64,000 nt of DNA, from NCBI RefSeq assembly GCF_009915685.1, contig NZ_JAABLP010000003.1; one strand, written 5' to 3'. The DNA is from Pannonibacter tanglangensis (GTDB lineage: Bacteria; Pseudomonadota; Alphaproteobacteria; Rhizobiales; Stappiaceae). The notes below the pieces were generated by a model that saw nothing but the letters and a program-made list of their open reading frames with translations, did no database searches and was not told where the DNA came from. A program made the translations under genes and the position numbers. This document shows positions 8,192 to 18,394 of this stretch, one piece after another (within the stretch, counting starts at the first letter, position 1; each line of letters opens with the position of its first letter).

Positions 8192-9640
8192 ATGGGGAGC
8201 ATTCCGGACCTTGACGGGTCCCTGCAAGTTCGAGTCCTGGACGCCACCCCGTCCGATGCGCTGCGCGCGGCCACCGTCTGCGCGAAACTGCCGGGAACCG
8301 TTGCCGAACCCATCCTTTACTCCGACGCACGCCAGTGCCTGGAGGATCTGGCCATCAAGCGCACCGACGTGCTGGTGGTCGATGTCGAGACCGTGGGCGG
8401 CGACGAGGCGCTGTCCCGCTTTGCCGTCCGGTGCCCGACGGCGGTGATCATCGCCGTCAGCGCCGAGGGTTCCGTCACCCGGTCGCTGAACGCGATGCGC
8501 GCCGGCGCGCATGACTTCCTGGTCAAGCCCTATTCCCTCGATGCGCTGACGCAGAAGGTGCGCGCCCACCTCGACATGCGCCGCAGCCGCAGTGTCGCGG
8601 CCGTGCCGCAGCCGCGCCGGGAGGCCGATCCGCTGCCCGCGGGGGCCGAGGCCGGCAAGCCGGTGGGGCGCTTCTCCAGCCAGTCGCAGCCGATGCGGCA
8701 TCTCTATGCCACCATTCGCCGTCTCGGCCCCTCGAGTGCCCCGGTGTTCATCACCGGTGAGGCAGGCTCCGGCAAGACGCTCTGCGCCGAGGCCATCCAC
8801 GGCCAGTCCGACCGCCGCACCGGTCGCCTCGTGACCGTCAACTGCGCGGGGCTCGGCGCCGACGAACTCGAGGCGGAGCTGTTCGGCAGCCTGACAGGCA
8901 GCCGCAGCGGACGCAGCGAGCTGCTCAGCCTCGCCGATGGCGGCACGCTCTATCTCGACGAGATCTGCGACATGGATCCGGCCCTGCAGAGCCGTCTGCT
9001 GCGTGTGATCCAGACCGGCTCGATCCCGGCTCCCCTGGGGGGCAGCGGCAAGGACATCGACGTGGACATCCGTCTGGTCTGCTCGACCAGCCGCGATCCG
9101 CTCGCCGAAGTGGCGGCCGGGCGCCTCCGGGAAGATCTCTACTACCGTCTGCATGTGCTGCCGGTGCAGGTTCCGCCGCTGCGCGACCGGCGGGACGACA
9201 TCCTGCCGCTGGCCCACGCGTTCCTCGCCCGCTTTGCCGGAGAGGAGGCACGCAGCTTCCGCAACTTCGACGCGGATGCCGAGGCGCGGCTGCTCAGCTA
9301 CGGCTGGCCGGGCAACGTGCGCCAGCTGGAAAACACCATCCGCCAGATCGTGGTGATGAACGACGGCGGCTCGGTGAGCTACGAGATGCTGCCGCTGGTG
9401 ATCCGCGACACCTTCAACCGGGCGCGCGCTCCCGCAGAGGACGTCCGCGACAGGCGACGTCCGGCCCGCAGCGGACGACCGCACTCCAGCATCGAGCCGC
9501 TCTGGGCGCAGGAACGCCGGATCATCGAGGATGCGCTGGATGCCTTCGACGGCAACATCGCCCTCGCCGCGGCCGCGCTCGAAATCAGCCCCTCGACCAT
9601 CTACCGGAAACGCCAGTCCTGGTCCGAACGGCTGCAGTAA
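8192..9640 (+). CDS. NtrC-family response regulator lacking GAFTGA
   Basis: 482 residues from ATG 8192, which has GGGAG ten bases upstream; ATG 8159 and TTG 8138 are possible longer starts. Domains in order: a receiver-like domain (about 10-125) with candidate phosphoacceptor D64 in VVDVET and K112 in LVKPY; an AAA+ domain with Walker A GEAGSGKT (189-196) and Walker B LYLDEI (253-258); and a Fis-type helix-turn-helix ending in STIYRKRQSW. The loop that normally reads GAFTGA and contacts sigma-54 reads GSLTGSRSG. This suggests it may not act with sigma-54, as known for VpsR-like and HupR/NtrC variants. No histidine kinase gene is adjacent. Confidence 0.85.
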   Translation: MGSIPDLDGSLQVRVLDATPSDALRAATVCAKLPGTVAEPILYSDARQCLEDLAIKRTDVLVVDVETVGGDEALSRFAVRCPTAVIIAVSAEGSVTRSLNAMRAGAHDFLVKPYSLDALTQKVRAHLDMRRSRSVAAVPQPRREADPLPAGAEAGKPVGRFSSQSQPMRHLYATIRRLGPSSAPVFITGEAGSGKTLCAEAIHGQSDRRTGRLVTVNCAGLGADELEAELFGSLTGSRSGRSELLSLADGGTLYLDEICDMDPALQSRLLRVIQTGSIPAPLGGSGKDIDVDIRLVCSTSRDPLAEVAAGRLREDLYYRLHVLPVQVPPLRDRRDDILPLAHAFLARFAGEEARSFRNFDADAEARLLSYGWPGNVRQLENTIRQIVVMNDGGSVSYEMLPLVIRDTFNRARAPAEDVRDRRRPARSGRPHSSIEPLWAQERRIIEDALDAFDGNIALAAAALEISPSTIYRKRQSWSERLQ

Positions 9641-9672
9641 CGCCTCGCAGCGCCTCTCGTGGATACATAACC

Positions 9673-10056
9673 ATGACGCCTGACACGCGCACAGATCTGG
9701 AGACCCTGCAGGGTCGCTGGCTCCAGGTTCGCTTCGAGGAGAACGGCCTCGTCGATCCGCCGGACAGCCATGGCCTGCCCGGCGCGATCACGACGATCAC
9801 GGGCACCCGGTTCCATGTCGCCATTCCGGGCGGCGAGACGATCCTTGAGGGGCTGTTCGAGCTGGACGCAACCACGCAGCCGAAATCCATCACCTGGATC
9901 GACACGATCGGCGAGGATGCCGGCAAGCGCCTGCCGGCCATCTACAGGCTTGAACCCGACAGCTTCGTGTTCGTGGCCGCCGACGCGGGCATGAACCGTC
10001 CGACGGAGTTCACGACCCGCCCCGGCCTGACCCTGCGCGGCTTCGTCAGGGCCTGA
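9673..10056 (+). CDS. TIGR03067-like conserved protein
   Basis: 127 residues with no signal peptide or membrane segment. The opening TDLETLQGRWLQVRFEENG and the later beta-rich pattern, with FELDATTQPKSITWID and a final RPGLTLRGF, resemble the small TIGR03067 domain (lipocalin-like; function not established). It begins 32 bases after the NtrC-family gene and may be co-transcribed with it. A weak hairpin terminator overlaps its stop codon. The family assignment comes from motif resemblance alone. Confidence 0.6.
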   Translation: MTPDTRTDLETLQGRWLQVRFEENGLVDPPDSHGLPGAITTITGTRFHVAIPGGETILEGLFELDATTQPKSITWIDTIGEDAGKRLPAIYRLEPDSFVFVAADAGMNRPTEFTTRPGLTLRGFVRA

Positions 10057-10085
10057 CCCGCGCAGGTCCCCGGCGCGGGTCGTTT
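10056..10085 (+). terminator. Possible weak terminator
   Basis: ACCCGCGC (10056-10063) pairs with GCGCGGGT (10073-10080) and is followed only by CGTTTA. The stem is strong but the T run is poor, so it may be an inefficient terminator between the TIGR03067-like gene and groES. Confidence 0.4.
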
Positions 10086-10147
10086 ACCGTGTTTTCCGAC
10101 ACCTGTCGCCGTCTGCCCCGCCCCTGATTTTTTGCACGCGGCCGGCA

Positions 10148-10176
10148 TTGACATCCCGCAGCCCCGCTCCTACATC
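10148..10176 (+). promoter_or_regulatory. Sigma-70-type promoter of groESL
   Basis: TTGACA at 10148-10153 and TACATC at 10171-10176 are separated by 17 bases. The -35 is a perfect match and the -10 a partial one. The CIRCE operator begins ten bases further on, over the expected transcription start. Confidence 0.75.
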
Positions 10177-10185
10177 GTGGACGCG

Positions 10186-10212
10186 TTAGCACTCGCTGTT
10201 GAGGAGTGCTAA
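10186..10212 (+). promoter_or_regulatory. CIRCE operator (HrcA binding site)
   Basis: TTAGCACTC (10186-10194), nine spacer bases, then GAGTGCTAA (10204-10212): a perfect CIRCE inverted repeat. HrcA binds this element and represses groESL until heat shock. hrcA itself is not in the window. The element also lies in the mRNA leader, where it can form a hairpin. Confidence 0.96.
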
Positions 10213-10312
10213 CAGGACGCGGGATCTCCTCCCGCGCTCTCTCGAGCCATCAACCTAATGGATTGCGTGCTGCTTTCAGATGGGGGCACGCCGCATGAGA
10301 GGAAAGAGCCAA

Positions 10313-10600
10313 ATGACGTTTCGTCCGCTGCACGACCGTGTCGTTGTTCGTCGCGTAACCTCGGAAGAGAAGACCGCCGGCGGCATCATCATTCCGGACA
10401 CCGCCAAGGAAAAGCCGCAGGAAGGCGAAGTCGTCTCCGTCGGCCCGGGTGCCCGCAAGGACAACGGCGAGCTGATCCCGGTTGACGTTAAGGCTGGCGA
10501 CCGCGTGCTGTTCGGCAAGTGGTCCGGCACCGAAGTCAAGATCAACGGCGAAGACCTGCTGATCATGAAGGAATCCGACATCATGGGTGTGATCGCCTGA
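10313..10600 (+). CDS. groES: Co-chaperonin GroES
   Basis: 95 residues, the normal length. The start at ATG 10313 follows GAGAGGAAAGAG; an upstream in-frame ATG at 10280 would add eleven atypical residues. FRPLHDRVVVRR opens the protein, the mobile loop has EEKTAGGIIIPD, and GEVVSVGPG, DRVLFGKWSGTEVK and the ending MGVIA are typical. The heptameric lid binds GroEL in the cytoplasm and closes the folding chamber. It is the first gene of the CIRCE-controlled operon, and groEL starts 60 bases downstream. Confidence 0.97.
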   Translation: MTFRPLHDRVVVRRVTSEEKTAGGIIIPDTAKEKPQEGEVVSVGPGARKDNGELIPVDVKAGDRVLFGKWSGTEVKINGEDLLIMKESDIMGVIA

Positions 10601-10660
10601 TCTTCTGGCGGATATCCTGATCGTTCCGACATCAACCCAAGTTACAAGTGAGACGAGAAA

Positions 10661-12289
<1,629 letters not shown>

Positions 12290-12304
<15 letters not shown>

Positions 12305-12487
12305 GAAGTCCATAAAGCCGACCATCAGCTTAAGTCCTGTGCCCGCCCTGCAGCGGGCACGGGGTGCGGCATGGACTTCTAAGAAGTCCATAAAGCCGAC
12401 CATCAGCTTAAGTCCTGTGCCCGCCCTGCAGCGGGCATGGGGTGCGGCATGGACTTCCAAGAAGTCCATAACCCGATCATCAGCTGA
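12290..12487 (+). repeat. 78-bp tandem duplication of the groEL 3' end
   Basis: Copy 1 (12290-12367) and copy 2 (12368-12445) differ by a single base; a third, truncated and diverged copy runs 12446 to about 12487. Each full unit holds two hairpins. The first is ATGGACTTC-TAA-GAAGTCCAT (12293-12313, 12371-12391; copy 3 at 12449-12469 keeps the arms but has CAA as loop). The second is GTGCCCGC-N6-GCGGGCAC (12339-12360, 12417-12438, the latter with a G-U pair). Copy 1 overlaps the last groEL codons. The other copies are in the 3' untranslated region before the terminator. Confidence 0.95.
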
Positions 12488-12493
12488 ATGCGG

Positions 12494-12519
12494 AAAGGGC
12501 GGCCCTCGGGCCGCCCTTT
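12494..12519 (+). terminator. Terminator of the groESL operon
   Basis: A long GC stem, AAAGGGCGGCC paired with GGCCGCCCTTT around a small loop, ending in CTTGTT. The arms also give a T-rich tail on the other strand, so it could serve the convergent GST gene too. Confidence 0.85.
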
Positions 12520-12616
12520 CTTGTTCGCGTGTCTGGACGGCGCGCATGAGACGCGCCTTCGGCCGTGAAAAGGCCCGGACCAGCCGGGCCGTCTCCCGAT
12601 GTTTCCTGTCCGCCCA

Positions 12617-12668
12617 GTCTGTGTCAGGCGTCTGTGTCAGGCGTCTGGGCCAGGCGTCTGCGCCAGGC
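12617..12668. repeat. 13-bp tandem repeat, four units
   Basis: Units at 12617, 12630, 12643 and 12656 follow GTCTGTGTCAGGC; the first two are identical, and the last two vary at two positions. It lies between the groESL terminator and the end of the GST gene. The non-coding stretch 12305-12698 otherwise contains only the 78-bp repeats and the terminator. Confidence 0.85.
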
Positions 12669-12698
12669 GTTCAGGGTGTCACGACCCGATCCGCGCGA

Positions 12699-13403
12699 TC
12701 AGGGGCGCGGGGGAATGTTGGTGGCCGGCGTGCTGGCCGGGCGGGCCATGCAGGCCTCGAACCAGCGCAGCACGTTCTTGCGGCTGGCCAGGTCAACGTG
12801 CTCGCTTGCCTCGTAGAAGCCCGAGATCGTGCGCAGCCACGGCCAGCAGGCGATGTCGGCGATGGAATAGTCGGATCCCATGATCCATTCCCGGCCGTCG
12901 AGGCGCTGATCCAGCACGCCGAGCAGGCGCCTGACCTCGTCGCGGTACCGCTCGAACGGGCGGCGGTCCTCATAATCCCGACCGGCGAACTTGTGGAAGA
13001 ACCCGAGCTGGCCGGACATCGGCCCAAGCCCGCCCATCTGCCACATCAGCCACTGGATCGTCTCGTGACGCAGCGCGGGGTCCGGGCTGAGGAAACGCCC
13101 GGTCTTCTCGGCCAGATAGATCAGGATCGCACCGGATTCCCAGAGCGCCAGCGGCCGCCCGCCCGGACCGTTCGGGTCAAGGATCGCGGGGATCTTGTTG
13201 TTCGGATTGAGCGAGAGGAACTCGGGCGTCATCTGGTCGTTGCTGGCGAAATCCACCAGATGCGCCTCGTGGGGCAACCCGGTCTCCAGCAGCATGGCGC
13301 TGACCTTGATGCCGTTCGGCGTCGGCAGGGAGTAAAGCTGCAGGCGGTCCGGATGCTGGGCCGGCCACTTCCGCGTGATGGGAAAATCGGCAAGGTTGGT
13401 CAT
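12699..13403 (-). CDS. Glutathione S-transferase, YfcG/YghU (nu-class) type
   Basis: 234 residues from ATG 13403. The thioredoxin-like N-terminal domain shows YSLPTPNGIKVSAMLLE, the TPNG signature of nu-class GSTs such as E. coli YfcG and YghU, followed by NPNNKIPAILDP and WESGAILIYLAEK. The helical C-terminal domain has MGSDYSIADIACWPW. Relatives reduce disulfides or peroxides using glutathione, so it is probably a cytoplasmic disulfide-bond reductase. It is a single gene, convergent with groEL and divergent from slyX. Confidence 0.88.
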   Translation of the reverse strand: MTNLADFPITRKWPAQHPDRLQLYSLPTPNGIKVSAMLLETGLPHEAHLVDFASNDQMTPEFLSLNPNNKIPAILDPNGPGGRPLALWESGAILIYLAEKTGRFLSPDPALRHETIQWLMWQMGGLGPMSGQLGFFHKFAGRDYEDRRPFERYRDEVRRLLGVLDQRLDGREWIMGSDYSIADIACWPWLRTISGFYEASEHVDLASRKNVLRWFEACMARPASTPATNIPPRP

Positions 13404-13556
13404 GGCGTCGCTTTCGGTAAGGCGTCCGCGGACTGCGGACAGAAGGCAGGCACGCCCAAGCATCTAGCAGGTCTCGGGGACTTGCCAAGGGCGCGCCTTG
13501 TCCGGATCCGAAAATCGGCGTATGCGCTGGTCGGGAGCGAGCACAGGGGAGCCGTC

Positions 13557-13760
13557 ATGTCCGAAGAGCGGATCGAGAAACTCGAGATCGACCTTGCGCA
13601 TGCCAACCATGCCATCGACGAGCTGAACGCCGTCGTGATCGAACAGGGCCGACAGATCGACCGCCTGACGCGCCGGCTGCTCGAGATGACGGACCAGATC
13701 GAGGAGCTGATCGAGGTCGGCCTGCCACAGCACCGCATCGACAAGCCGCCACACTACTGA
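13557..13760 (+). CDS. slyX: SlyX-family coiled-coil protein
   Basis: 67 residues, the family's usual size. The start at ATG 13557 is chosen because the heptad pattern begins at once: EERIEKLEIDLAHANHAIDELN, then a second helix with QGRQIDRLTRRLLEM. It ends in the proline-containing tail (DKPPHY) typical of SlyX. The biochemical role of SlyX is not known. It is divergent from the GST gene and convergent with the unknown gene that follows. Confidence 0.88.
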   Translation: MSEERIEKLEIDLAHANHAIDELNAVVIEQGRQIDRLTRRLLEMTDQIEELIEVGLPQHRIDKPPHY

Positions 13761-13800
13761 GGCGAGCCACGGGCGGGCACAGGGTCCGCCGTTGCCGGTC

Positions 13801-14814
13801 TCAGGCGTTGACGAAGCCGTTGATCATGGCTGCAACGACGCCGCATTGCCGCTGGGCAATCTCGTTGGCGGGCAGGCCCGCAGCCAGAACGGGGAAGGTG
13901 CGGAAGTAGCCGAGCGGAAAGTACTGCTCGCCGCCGCGCATCAGCGGGCCTGTCACGGCCACCCCGTCGAACCCCTGGTACGAGGCGCGCTGCTGATAGG
14001 TGCCGAGGCGGTTGAAGTTGGTCCAGATCGTGTTTCCGGCCACGTTCCCGACCGGGCTCGCATAGGTCTGCCCTTGATAGAAGGCCCTGAGGTTCTGGAC
14101 GTCGATCAGTCCATGACCGAGATGGACCTGGTTGCGGGCGGCGGGCACCAGCGCCAGGGTCGCACCGAAGTCGGCCCCGTCTGCCCGGGCGGCGCCGACC
14201 TGGGCCGGATCAATCCGGAAGTCCATCAGGCAGAGCGGACGGTAGCGGCGGTTGACCGCGTCCGGCAGGATCGAGCTGCGCCAGCCGGCATGCTTGAAGG
14301 CCCAGAAGGTTCCGGCAAGCGCACCGTCCGTGACATAGGCGACGCGGGTGGGACCGCTGACGTTGCTTGCCCCGTTGGCTGCGACAAGCTCGGCCGTGCT
14401 GACCTGCTCGGCGCCGGCCTGCAACGCCGCGACCGACGTCAGGACATCGCCACCGGAGACCCCGAGGCGGGCGTAGACATAGTAGCGGCTCTTCATGACC
14501 GGACCGCCGACATTCTCCCAGCTGGTGGAGAGCGCCGTGCGCGGGTTCTGCATGTCGTCCAGCATCCCCGCCACCGCGAAGTAGAGCCGGGTGCTGGCGC
14601 CGGTCGCGACAAACCCGTGCTCGTGCAGCGGCCGCAGACGCACCGACAGGGTGGCCAGGGCGGTGCCATAGTAGACACTCGGCATCTGGCTGAGCGCCGG
14701 CAGGAGGTGGTCGCGGTAGTTCCCGGCCTCTGCGGCCGGATCCAGCCGCAGGGTGCCGAAGCCCGCATTGTTGACGTTGATCATGCTGAGACTGGGATCA
14801 TCCTGGGCCGGCAT
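13801..14814 (-). CDS. Hypothetical protein
   Basis: 337 residues from ATG 14814 (MPAQDDPSLS); earlier in-frame codons give an Arg/Pro-rich stretch that looks like read-through of non-coding sequence. I do not recognise the family. No signal peptide, membrane segment or nucleotide motif is visible. The sequence is rich in Ala, Gly, aromatic residues and Asn (for example SRYYVYARLG and GNTIWTNFNRLGTYQQ) with alternating hydrophobic pattern, suggesting a beta-rich fold. It has a normal high-GC codon bias. It is divergent from the ABC exporter operon and shares its promoter region. Confidence 0.6.
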   Translation of the reverse strand: MPAQDDPSLSMINVNNAGFGTLRLDPAAEAGNYRDHLLPALSQMPSVYYGTALATLSVRLRPLHEHGFVATGASTRLYFAVAGMLDDMQNPRTALSTSWENVGGPVMKSRYYVYARLGVSGGDVLTSVAALQAGAEQVSTAELVAANGASNVSGPTRVAYVTDGALAGTFWAFKHAGWRSSILPDAVNRRYRPLCLMDFRIDPAQVGAARADGADFGATLALVPAARNQVHLGHGLIDVQNLRAFYQGQTYASPVGNVAGNTIWTNFNRLGTYQQRASYQGFDGVAVTGPLMRGGEQYFPLGYFRTFPVLAAGLPANEIAQRQCGVVAAMINGFVNA

Positions 14815-14990
14815 GGCTGGTCCTCGCATCGGGGCGGCCGCAGGAGGCGACCGCACGCAGTGGCTCTTCCAGCCAGGACGCGCCGGCACCCGGCGCGTGA
14901 GCGGACGGCGCTGGCCCTTGACCTGCCGCAAGGCGGTCGCCGGGCGCTTTGCCCATTGTCAGGGCCGGTCATTCGCGCGAGGCTCGCTGC

Positions 14991-16013
14991 ATGCGCATTG
15001 TCAAACCTGCCCTGGGGCTTCTCGCCGTCGCCGCCGCCGTTGCGGCCTTTCTTTTCTGGACCAACCGCCCGCCGGAGGTCGCCGTCGTCTCCCCCTCGCG
15101 CGGGACGGCGGCCGATGTCGTCTATGCAACGGCCAGTGTCGAGCCGGTCATCTGGGCGAAGGTGACCTCGCTGCTGCGGGAACGCCTGGTCGAACTGTGC
15201 GACTGCGAAGGGCGCAGCATCCGCGCGGGCGACGTGCTGGCGGAACTGGACGCCGGCGATGCCCGGGCCACGCTGAAGGAACTGGAGGCCCGCCAGAGCC
15301 TGTCGCTCAGCGAACAGGAACGCGCGCTGGAACTGATGCAGCGGCGGGTAATCAGCCAGCAGGTCTATGACAAGGCGCTCAGCGAATATTCCCAGATCAG
15401 CGCCCTGCTGGCGGCGCAGCGGGAACGGCTGAACGACTACACGATCCGCGCGCCCATTTCCGGCCTCGTCCTGCGGCAGGACGGCTCCGTCGGCGAAGTC
15501 GTGGCGCCGGGCGAAATCCTGTTCTGGATCGGCCAGCCGTCACCGCTGCGCCTCGTGGCCGACGTCAACGAGGAGGACATCCCCCAGGTGGCCCCGGGAC
15601 AGAAGGCGCTGATCCGGGCCGATGCCTTTCCCGGCCAGGCGCTGACGGCAACGGTTGACCGCATCACGCCGATGGGCGACCCGGTGCTGAAGAACTACCG
15701 GGTCTATCTCGCCCTGCCCGAGGACACGCCGTTGCGGGTGGGCATGACGGTGGAGCTCAACATCGTCACCCGGGAGGTTCCCGACGCGCTGCTGGTCCCC
15801 ACCGCGGCGCTTGACGGAACCGAGGTGCTGACGGTCGCGGACGACGGCACGCTGGCGCGCCAGCCGGTCGGCATCGGCATCAGAGGGGTGGAGGCCAGCC
15901 AGGTGCTGTCCGGTCTCGACCCCGACGCCCGGCTCGTCTCCCCGTTCCGCGACGACCTGAAACCTGGACAGAGGATCGCGCCGGTTGCCGCCACAGATGG
16001 CGCAAAGCCATGA
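14991..16013 (+). CDS. ABC exporter periplasmic adaptor (HlyD/MacA/DevB family)
   Basis: 340 residues from ATG 14991. An N-terminal membrane anchor (about residues 7-24) precedes a membrane-fusion protein. Biotinyl-lipoyl halves flank a short helical hairpin (ELEARQSLSLSEQERALELMQ); the second half reads DYTIRAPISGLVLRQDGSVGEVV; then a beta-barrel and a membrane-proximal domain. The hairpin is shorter than in MacA. The stop overlaps the permease start by 4 bases, giving the order adaptor, permease, ATPase, as in DevBCA exporters. No outer-membrane TolC-type gene is present, so one is presumably borrowed. The substrate is unknown. Confidence 0.88.
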   Translation: MRIVKPALGLLAVAAAVAAFLFWTNRPPEVAVVSPSRGTAADVVYATASVEPVIWAKVTSLLRERLVELCDCEGRSIRAGDVLAELDAGDARATLKELEARQSLSLSEQERALELMQRRVISQQVYDKALSEYSQISALLAAQRERLNDYTIRAPISGLVLRQDGSVGEVVAPGEILFWIGQPSPLRLVADVNEEDIPQVAPGQKALIRADAFPGQALTATVDRITPMGDPVLKNYRVYLALPEDTPLRVGMTVELNIVTREVPDALLVPTAALDGTEVLTVADDGTLARQPVGIGIRGVEASQVLSGLDPDARLVSPFRDDLKPGQRIAPVAATDGAKP

Positions 16014-17251
16014 TGCTGCTTCTGGAAATCGCCCTTACCCATGTCCGGGCGCGCTTGCGCCAGACCCTTGTCTCGACGCTGGGCGTGGCCCTGGGTGTCG
16101 GCTTTTCCGTCGCCATGGCGAGCCTGATGGAGGGATCGCAGCGGGACTTCGTCACGGCCCTGATCGACGCCATCGCCCATGTCGAGGTCACCGACGACCG
16201 GCGCAACCCGGCCCCGCAGCCCGCCGCCACGGCCTATGCGGCGGTCGCCTTCCACGGGCTGCGACCGGTGGAGGACACCCGGGGCATCCGCAATCCGACA
16301 GAGGCCATCACGGCCCTGCGCAGCTGGGTTGACGGCGACCTGGCGCCGCGACTGACGGGACAGGCGGTGCTGCGCTATGCCGGACAGGATCTCGGCCTGT
16401 CCCTGCGGGGCGTCGATCCGGCCGCCGAGGTGCGGGTGTCGAAGATTGCCGAGGACATGCGCCAGGGCAGCTTCCACGATCTGGCGGCGACAGCCAACGG
16501 GCTGATCCTCGGCGACACGGCGGCCACGCGGCTGGGTGCAGGGGTCGGCGACACCGTGACACTGACCTCAGCCTCCGGTCTTGCGAAGCGGTTCAGGATC
16601 GTCGGCCTGTTCCACACCGGCGTCACCGGCAGCGACGAAGGTCTCGCCTATGCGCCGCTGAAGGCCGTGCAGATCCTGATGGAACGGCAGAACGTGATCA
16701 ACGGGATCGCCATCCATCTGCGCGACATCAACGAGGCGGATGCGGTTGCCGCCCGTGCCGAGCGTCTGCTGGGCTACAAGGCTGTGTCCTGGCAGCAGGC
16801 CAACGAGGGCCTGATGGAGGCCTTCGCCGTGCGGAACGTGATCATGTACACGGTCGTCGGGGCGATCCTGCTGGTGGCCGGTTTCGGCATCTTCAACATC
16901 ATCTCGACCATCGTGCACGAGAAGGCGCGCGACATCGCGATCCTGAAATCGCTCGGCTTTGCCGAACGGGACATGCAAGCCGTCTTCGTCTTCGAGGGGG
17001 TTCTCATCGGCAGTCTCGGCGCCGCCGGGGGCTGCCTGCTGGGCTTTGGCCTGTCGAGCTACATGGCCTCGATCACGTTTTCCTTTGCCAGCAACGCGGT
17101 CGAGGTGACGCATCTGCCCATCTACATGAGCCCGCTGCACTATGTGATCGCCTCGGCCCTGGCCCTGGCCTCCTCGGCCATTGCCGGCTACCTGCCGGCA
17201 CGCCGGGCGGCGGCGCTGAACCCCGTCGACATCATCCGGGGGGCAAGCTGA
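16010..17251 (+). CDS. ABC exporter permease (FtsX/MacB/DevC family)
   Basis: 413 residues. One transmembrane helix near the N-terminus (about 14-32), a large periplasmic MacB-type domain, then three helices in the C-terminal FtsX domain. The cytoplasmic loop has IVHEKARDIAILKSLGF, the coupling segment of this family, and the end has YLPARRAAALNPVDIIRG. It overlaps the adaptor by 4 bases and the ATPase by 1 base, a tightly coupled operon. It is probably a type VII ABC system that moves substrate from the periplasm through the adaptor rather than across the inner membrane. Confidence 0.9.
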   Translation: MMLLLEIALTHVRARLRQTLVSTLGVALGVGFSVAMASLMEGSQRDFVTALIDAIAHVEVTDDRRNPAPQPAATAYAAVAFHGLRPVEDTRGIRNPTEAITALRSWVDGDLAPRLTGQAVLRYAGQDLGLSLRGVDPAAEVRVSKIAEDMRQGSFHDLAATANGLILGDTAATRLGAGVGDTVTLTSASGLAKRFRIVGLFHTGVTGSDEGLAYAPLKAVQILMERQNVINGIAIHLRDINEADAVAARAERLLGYKAVSWQQANEGLMEAFAVRNVIMYTVVGAILLVAGFGIFNIISTIVHEKARDIAILKSLGFAERDMQAVFVFEGVLIGSLGAAGGCLLGFGLSSYMASITFSFASNAVEVTHLPIYMSPLHYVIASALALASSAIAGYLPARRAAALNPVDIIRGAS

Positions 17252-17955
17252 TGGCCCCGGCCCTGCTCGAGACAAACGCGCTGACACGGATCCTGCCGGC
17301 CACCGTGCCCGTGACCCTGGTGGAGAACATCACGATCCGCATCGGTCAGGGCGAGTTCGTGGCCATCACCGGCCCTTCGGGCTCGGGCAAGTCGTCGCTG
17401 CTCTACCTGCTCGGCCTTCTGGACCGGCCGACATCGGGCGATGTGACGGTGCTGGGCGACAGCACGCGGGATCTGGACAGCGACAGTCTCGCCCGGCTGC
17501 GTCTCAAGGATCTCGGCTTCGTGTTCCAGTTCCACTTCCTCTTGCCGGAATTCACCTCGCTCGAGAACGTGATGATCCCGATGCGCAAGCTGGGCCTCCT
17601 GTCGCGGGCGGCGGCACGCGAGCGGGCACATCATCTGCTGGCCAGCCTTGGCCTGGCCGATTTCGCCCACCGGCGGCCGGACCAGCTGTCGGGCGGGCAG
17701 CGCCAGCGGGTGGCGGTGGCCCGCGCGCTGGCCAACGGGCCGCGGCTGATCCTTGCCGACGAGCCGACCGGCAGCCTCGATTCCCATGCCACCGAGCAGG
17801 TGTTCCTGGCGCTGGAGCGCATCGTGAAGGAAGACGGCACCACAGTCGTTGCCGTAACCCATGACATGCAGCTGGCCGCGCGGATGCACCGGCGGCTGCA
17901 TCTGGTCGACGGCCGGATCGACCAGGACCAGATGCAGCCGCAGCCCGGCGCGTGA
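17251..17955 (+). CDS. ABC exporter ATP-binding protein (LolD/MacB/DevA family)
   Basis: 234 residues with a complete ATPase set: Walker A GPSGSGKSS (about 47-55), Q-loop FVFQFHFL, signature LSGGQRQRV, Walker B LILADEPTG and switch histidine in VTHD. It energises the permease encoded just upstream, whose last base it overlaps. It is the third gene of the DevBCA-like operon. Confidence 0.93.
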   Translation: MAPALLETNALTRILPATVPVTLVENITIRIGQGEFVAITGPSGSGKSSLLYLLGLLDRPTSGDVTVLGDSTRDLDSDSLARLRLKDLGFVFQFHFLLPEFTSLENVMIPMRKLGLLSRAAARERAHHLLASLGLADFAHRRPDQLSGGQRQRVAVARALANGPRLILADEPTGSLDSHATEQVFLALERIVKEDGTTVVAVTHDMQLAARMHRRLHLVDGRIDQDQMQPQPGA

Positions 17956-18394
17956 TCGGCCATCCGGAGGTTGGGGAGGCCAGGCCTTCGCCGGCGCCGA
18001 GATCCCGTCGCCGCACCTCTGGTCAAGGTCAAGCATCCAGCTGGCGGGAAGGCCGGTAGCGGCCCGGACCTGCGCAGGGTCATCGCGCCGTGCGTCCCGC
18101 CTGTCTGCAGTTCATCCCGGGACTGCGGTCCGACCTTGCGTTAACGGCTTGTTGACGACACCGAGAGAGCTTCTAGAGAGATCCACGATCCGGAGCCGCG
18201 GTGATTGACCCTGCACCTGCTTCATGGCATAAGGCCGCCATCATCAAGAGAAGGGCTGGCGCCCTCGCCAACCTGCCTGACCGGGCAAGGTGGTCTCCGC
18301 AGAGGGATGTGGCCGAAGCTGTGCTTCCGGCAACCAAGCGGTTGAATGCTGACATGCGCCAGTCCTCCTCGGGCAACCGATGGAGGATTTTTTA
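17956..18394. other. Non-coding region after the ABC operon
   Basis: About 440 bases. TTGACG at 18152-18157 with TAGAGA at 18174-18179 (16-base spacing) is a possible promoter for the gene at 18395. A 64-codon frame from GTG 18201 ends in TAATG overlapping the next start codon, but its third-position GC is clearly lower than in neighbouring genes, so I treat it as leader sequence. No hairpin with a T run was found after the ABC operon. Confidence 0.4.
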
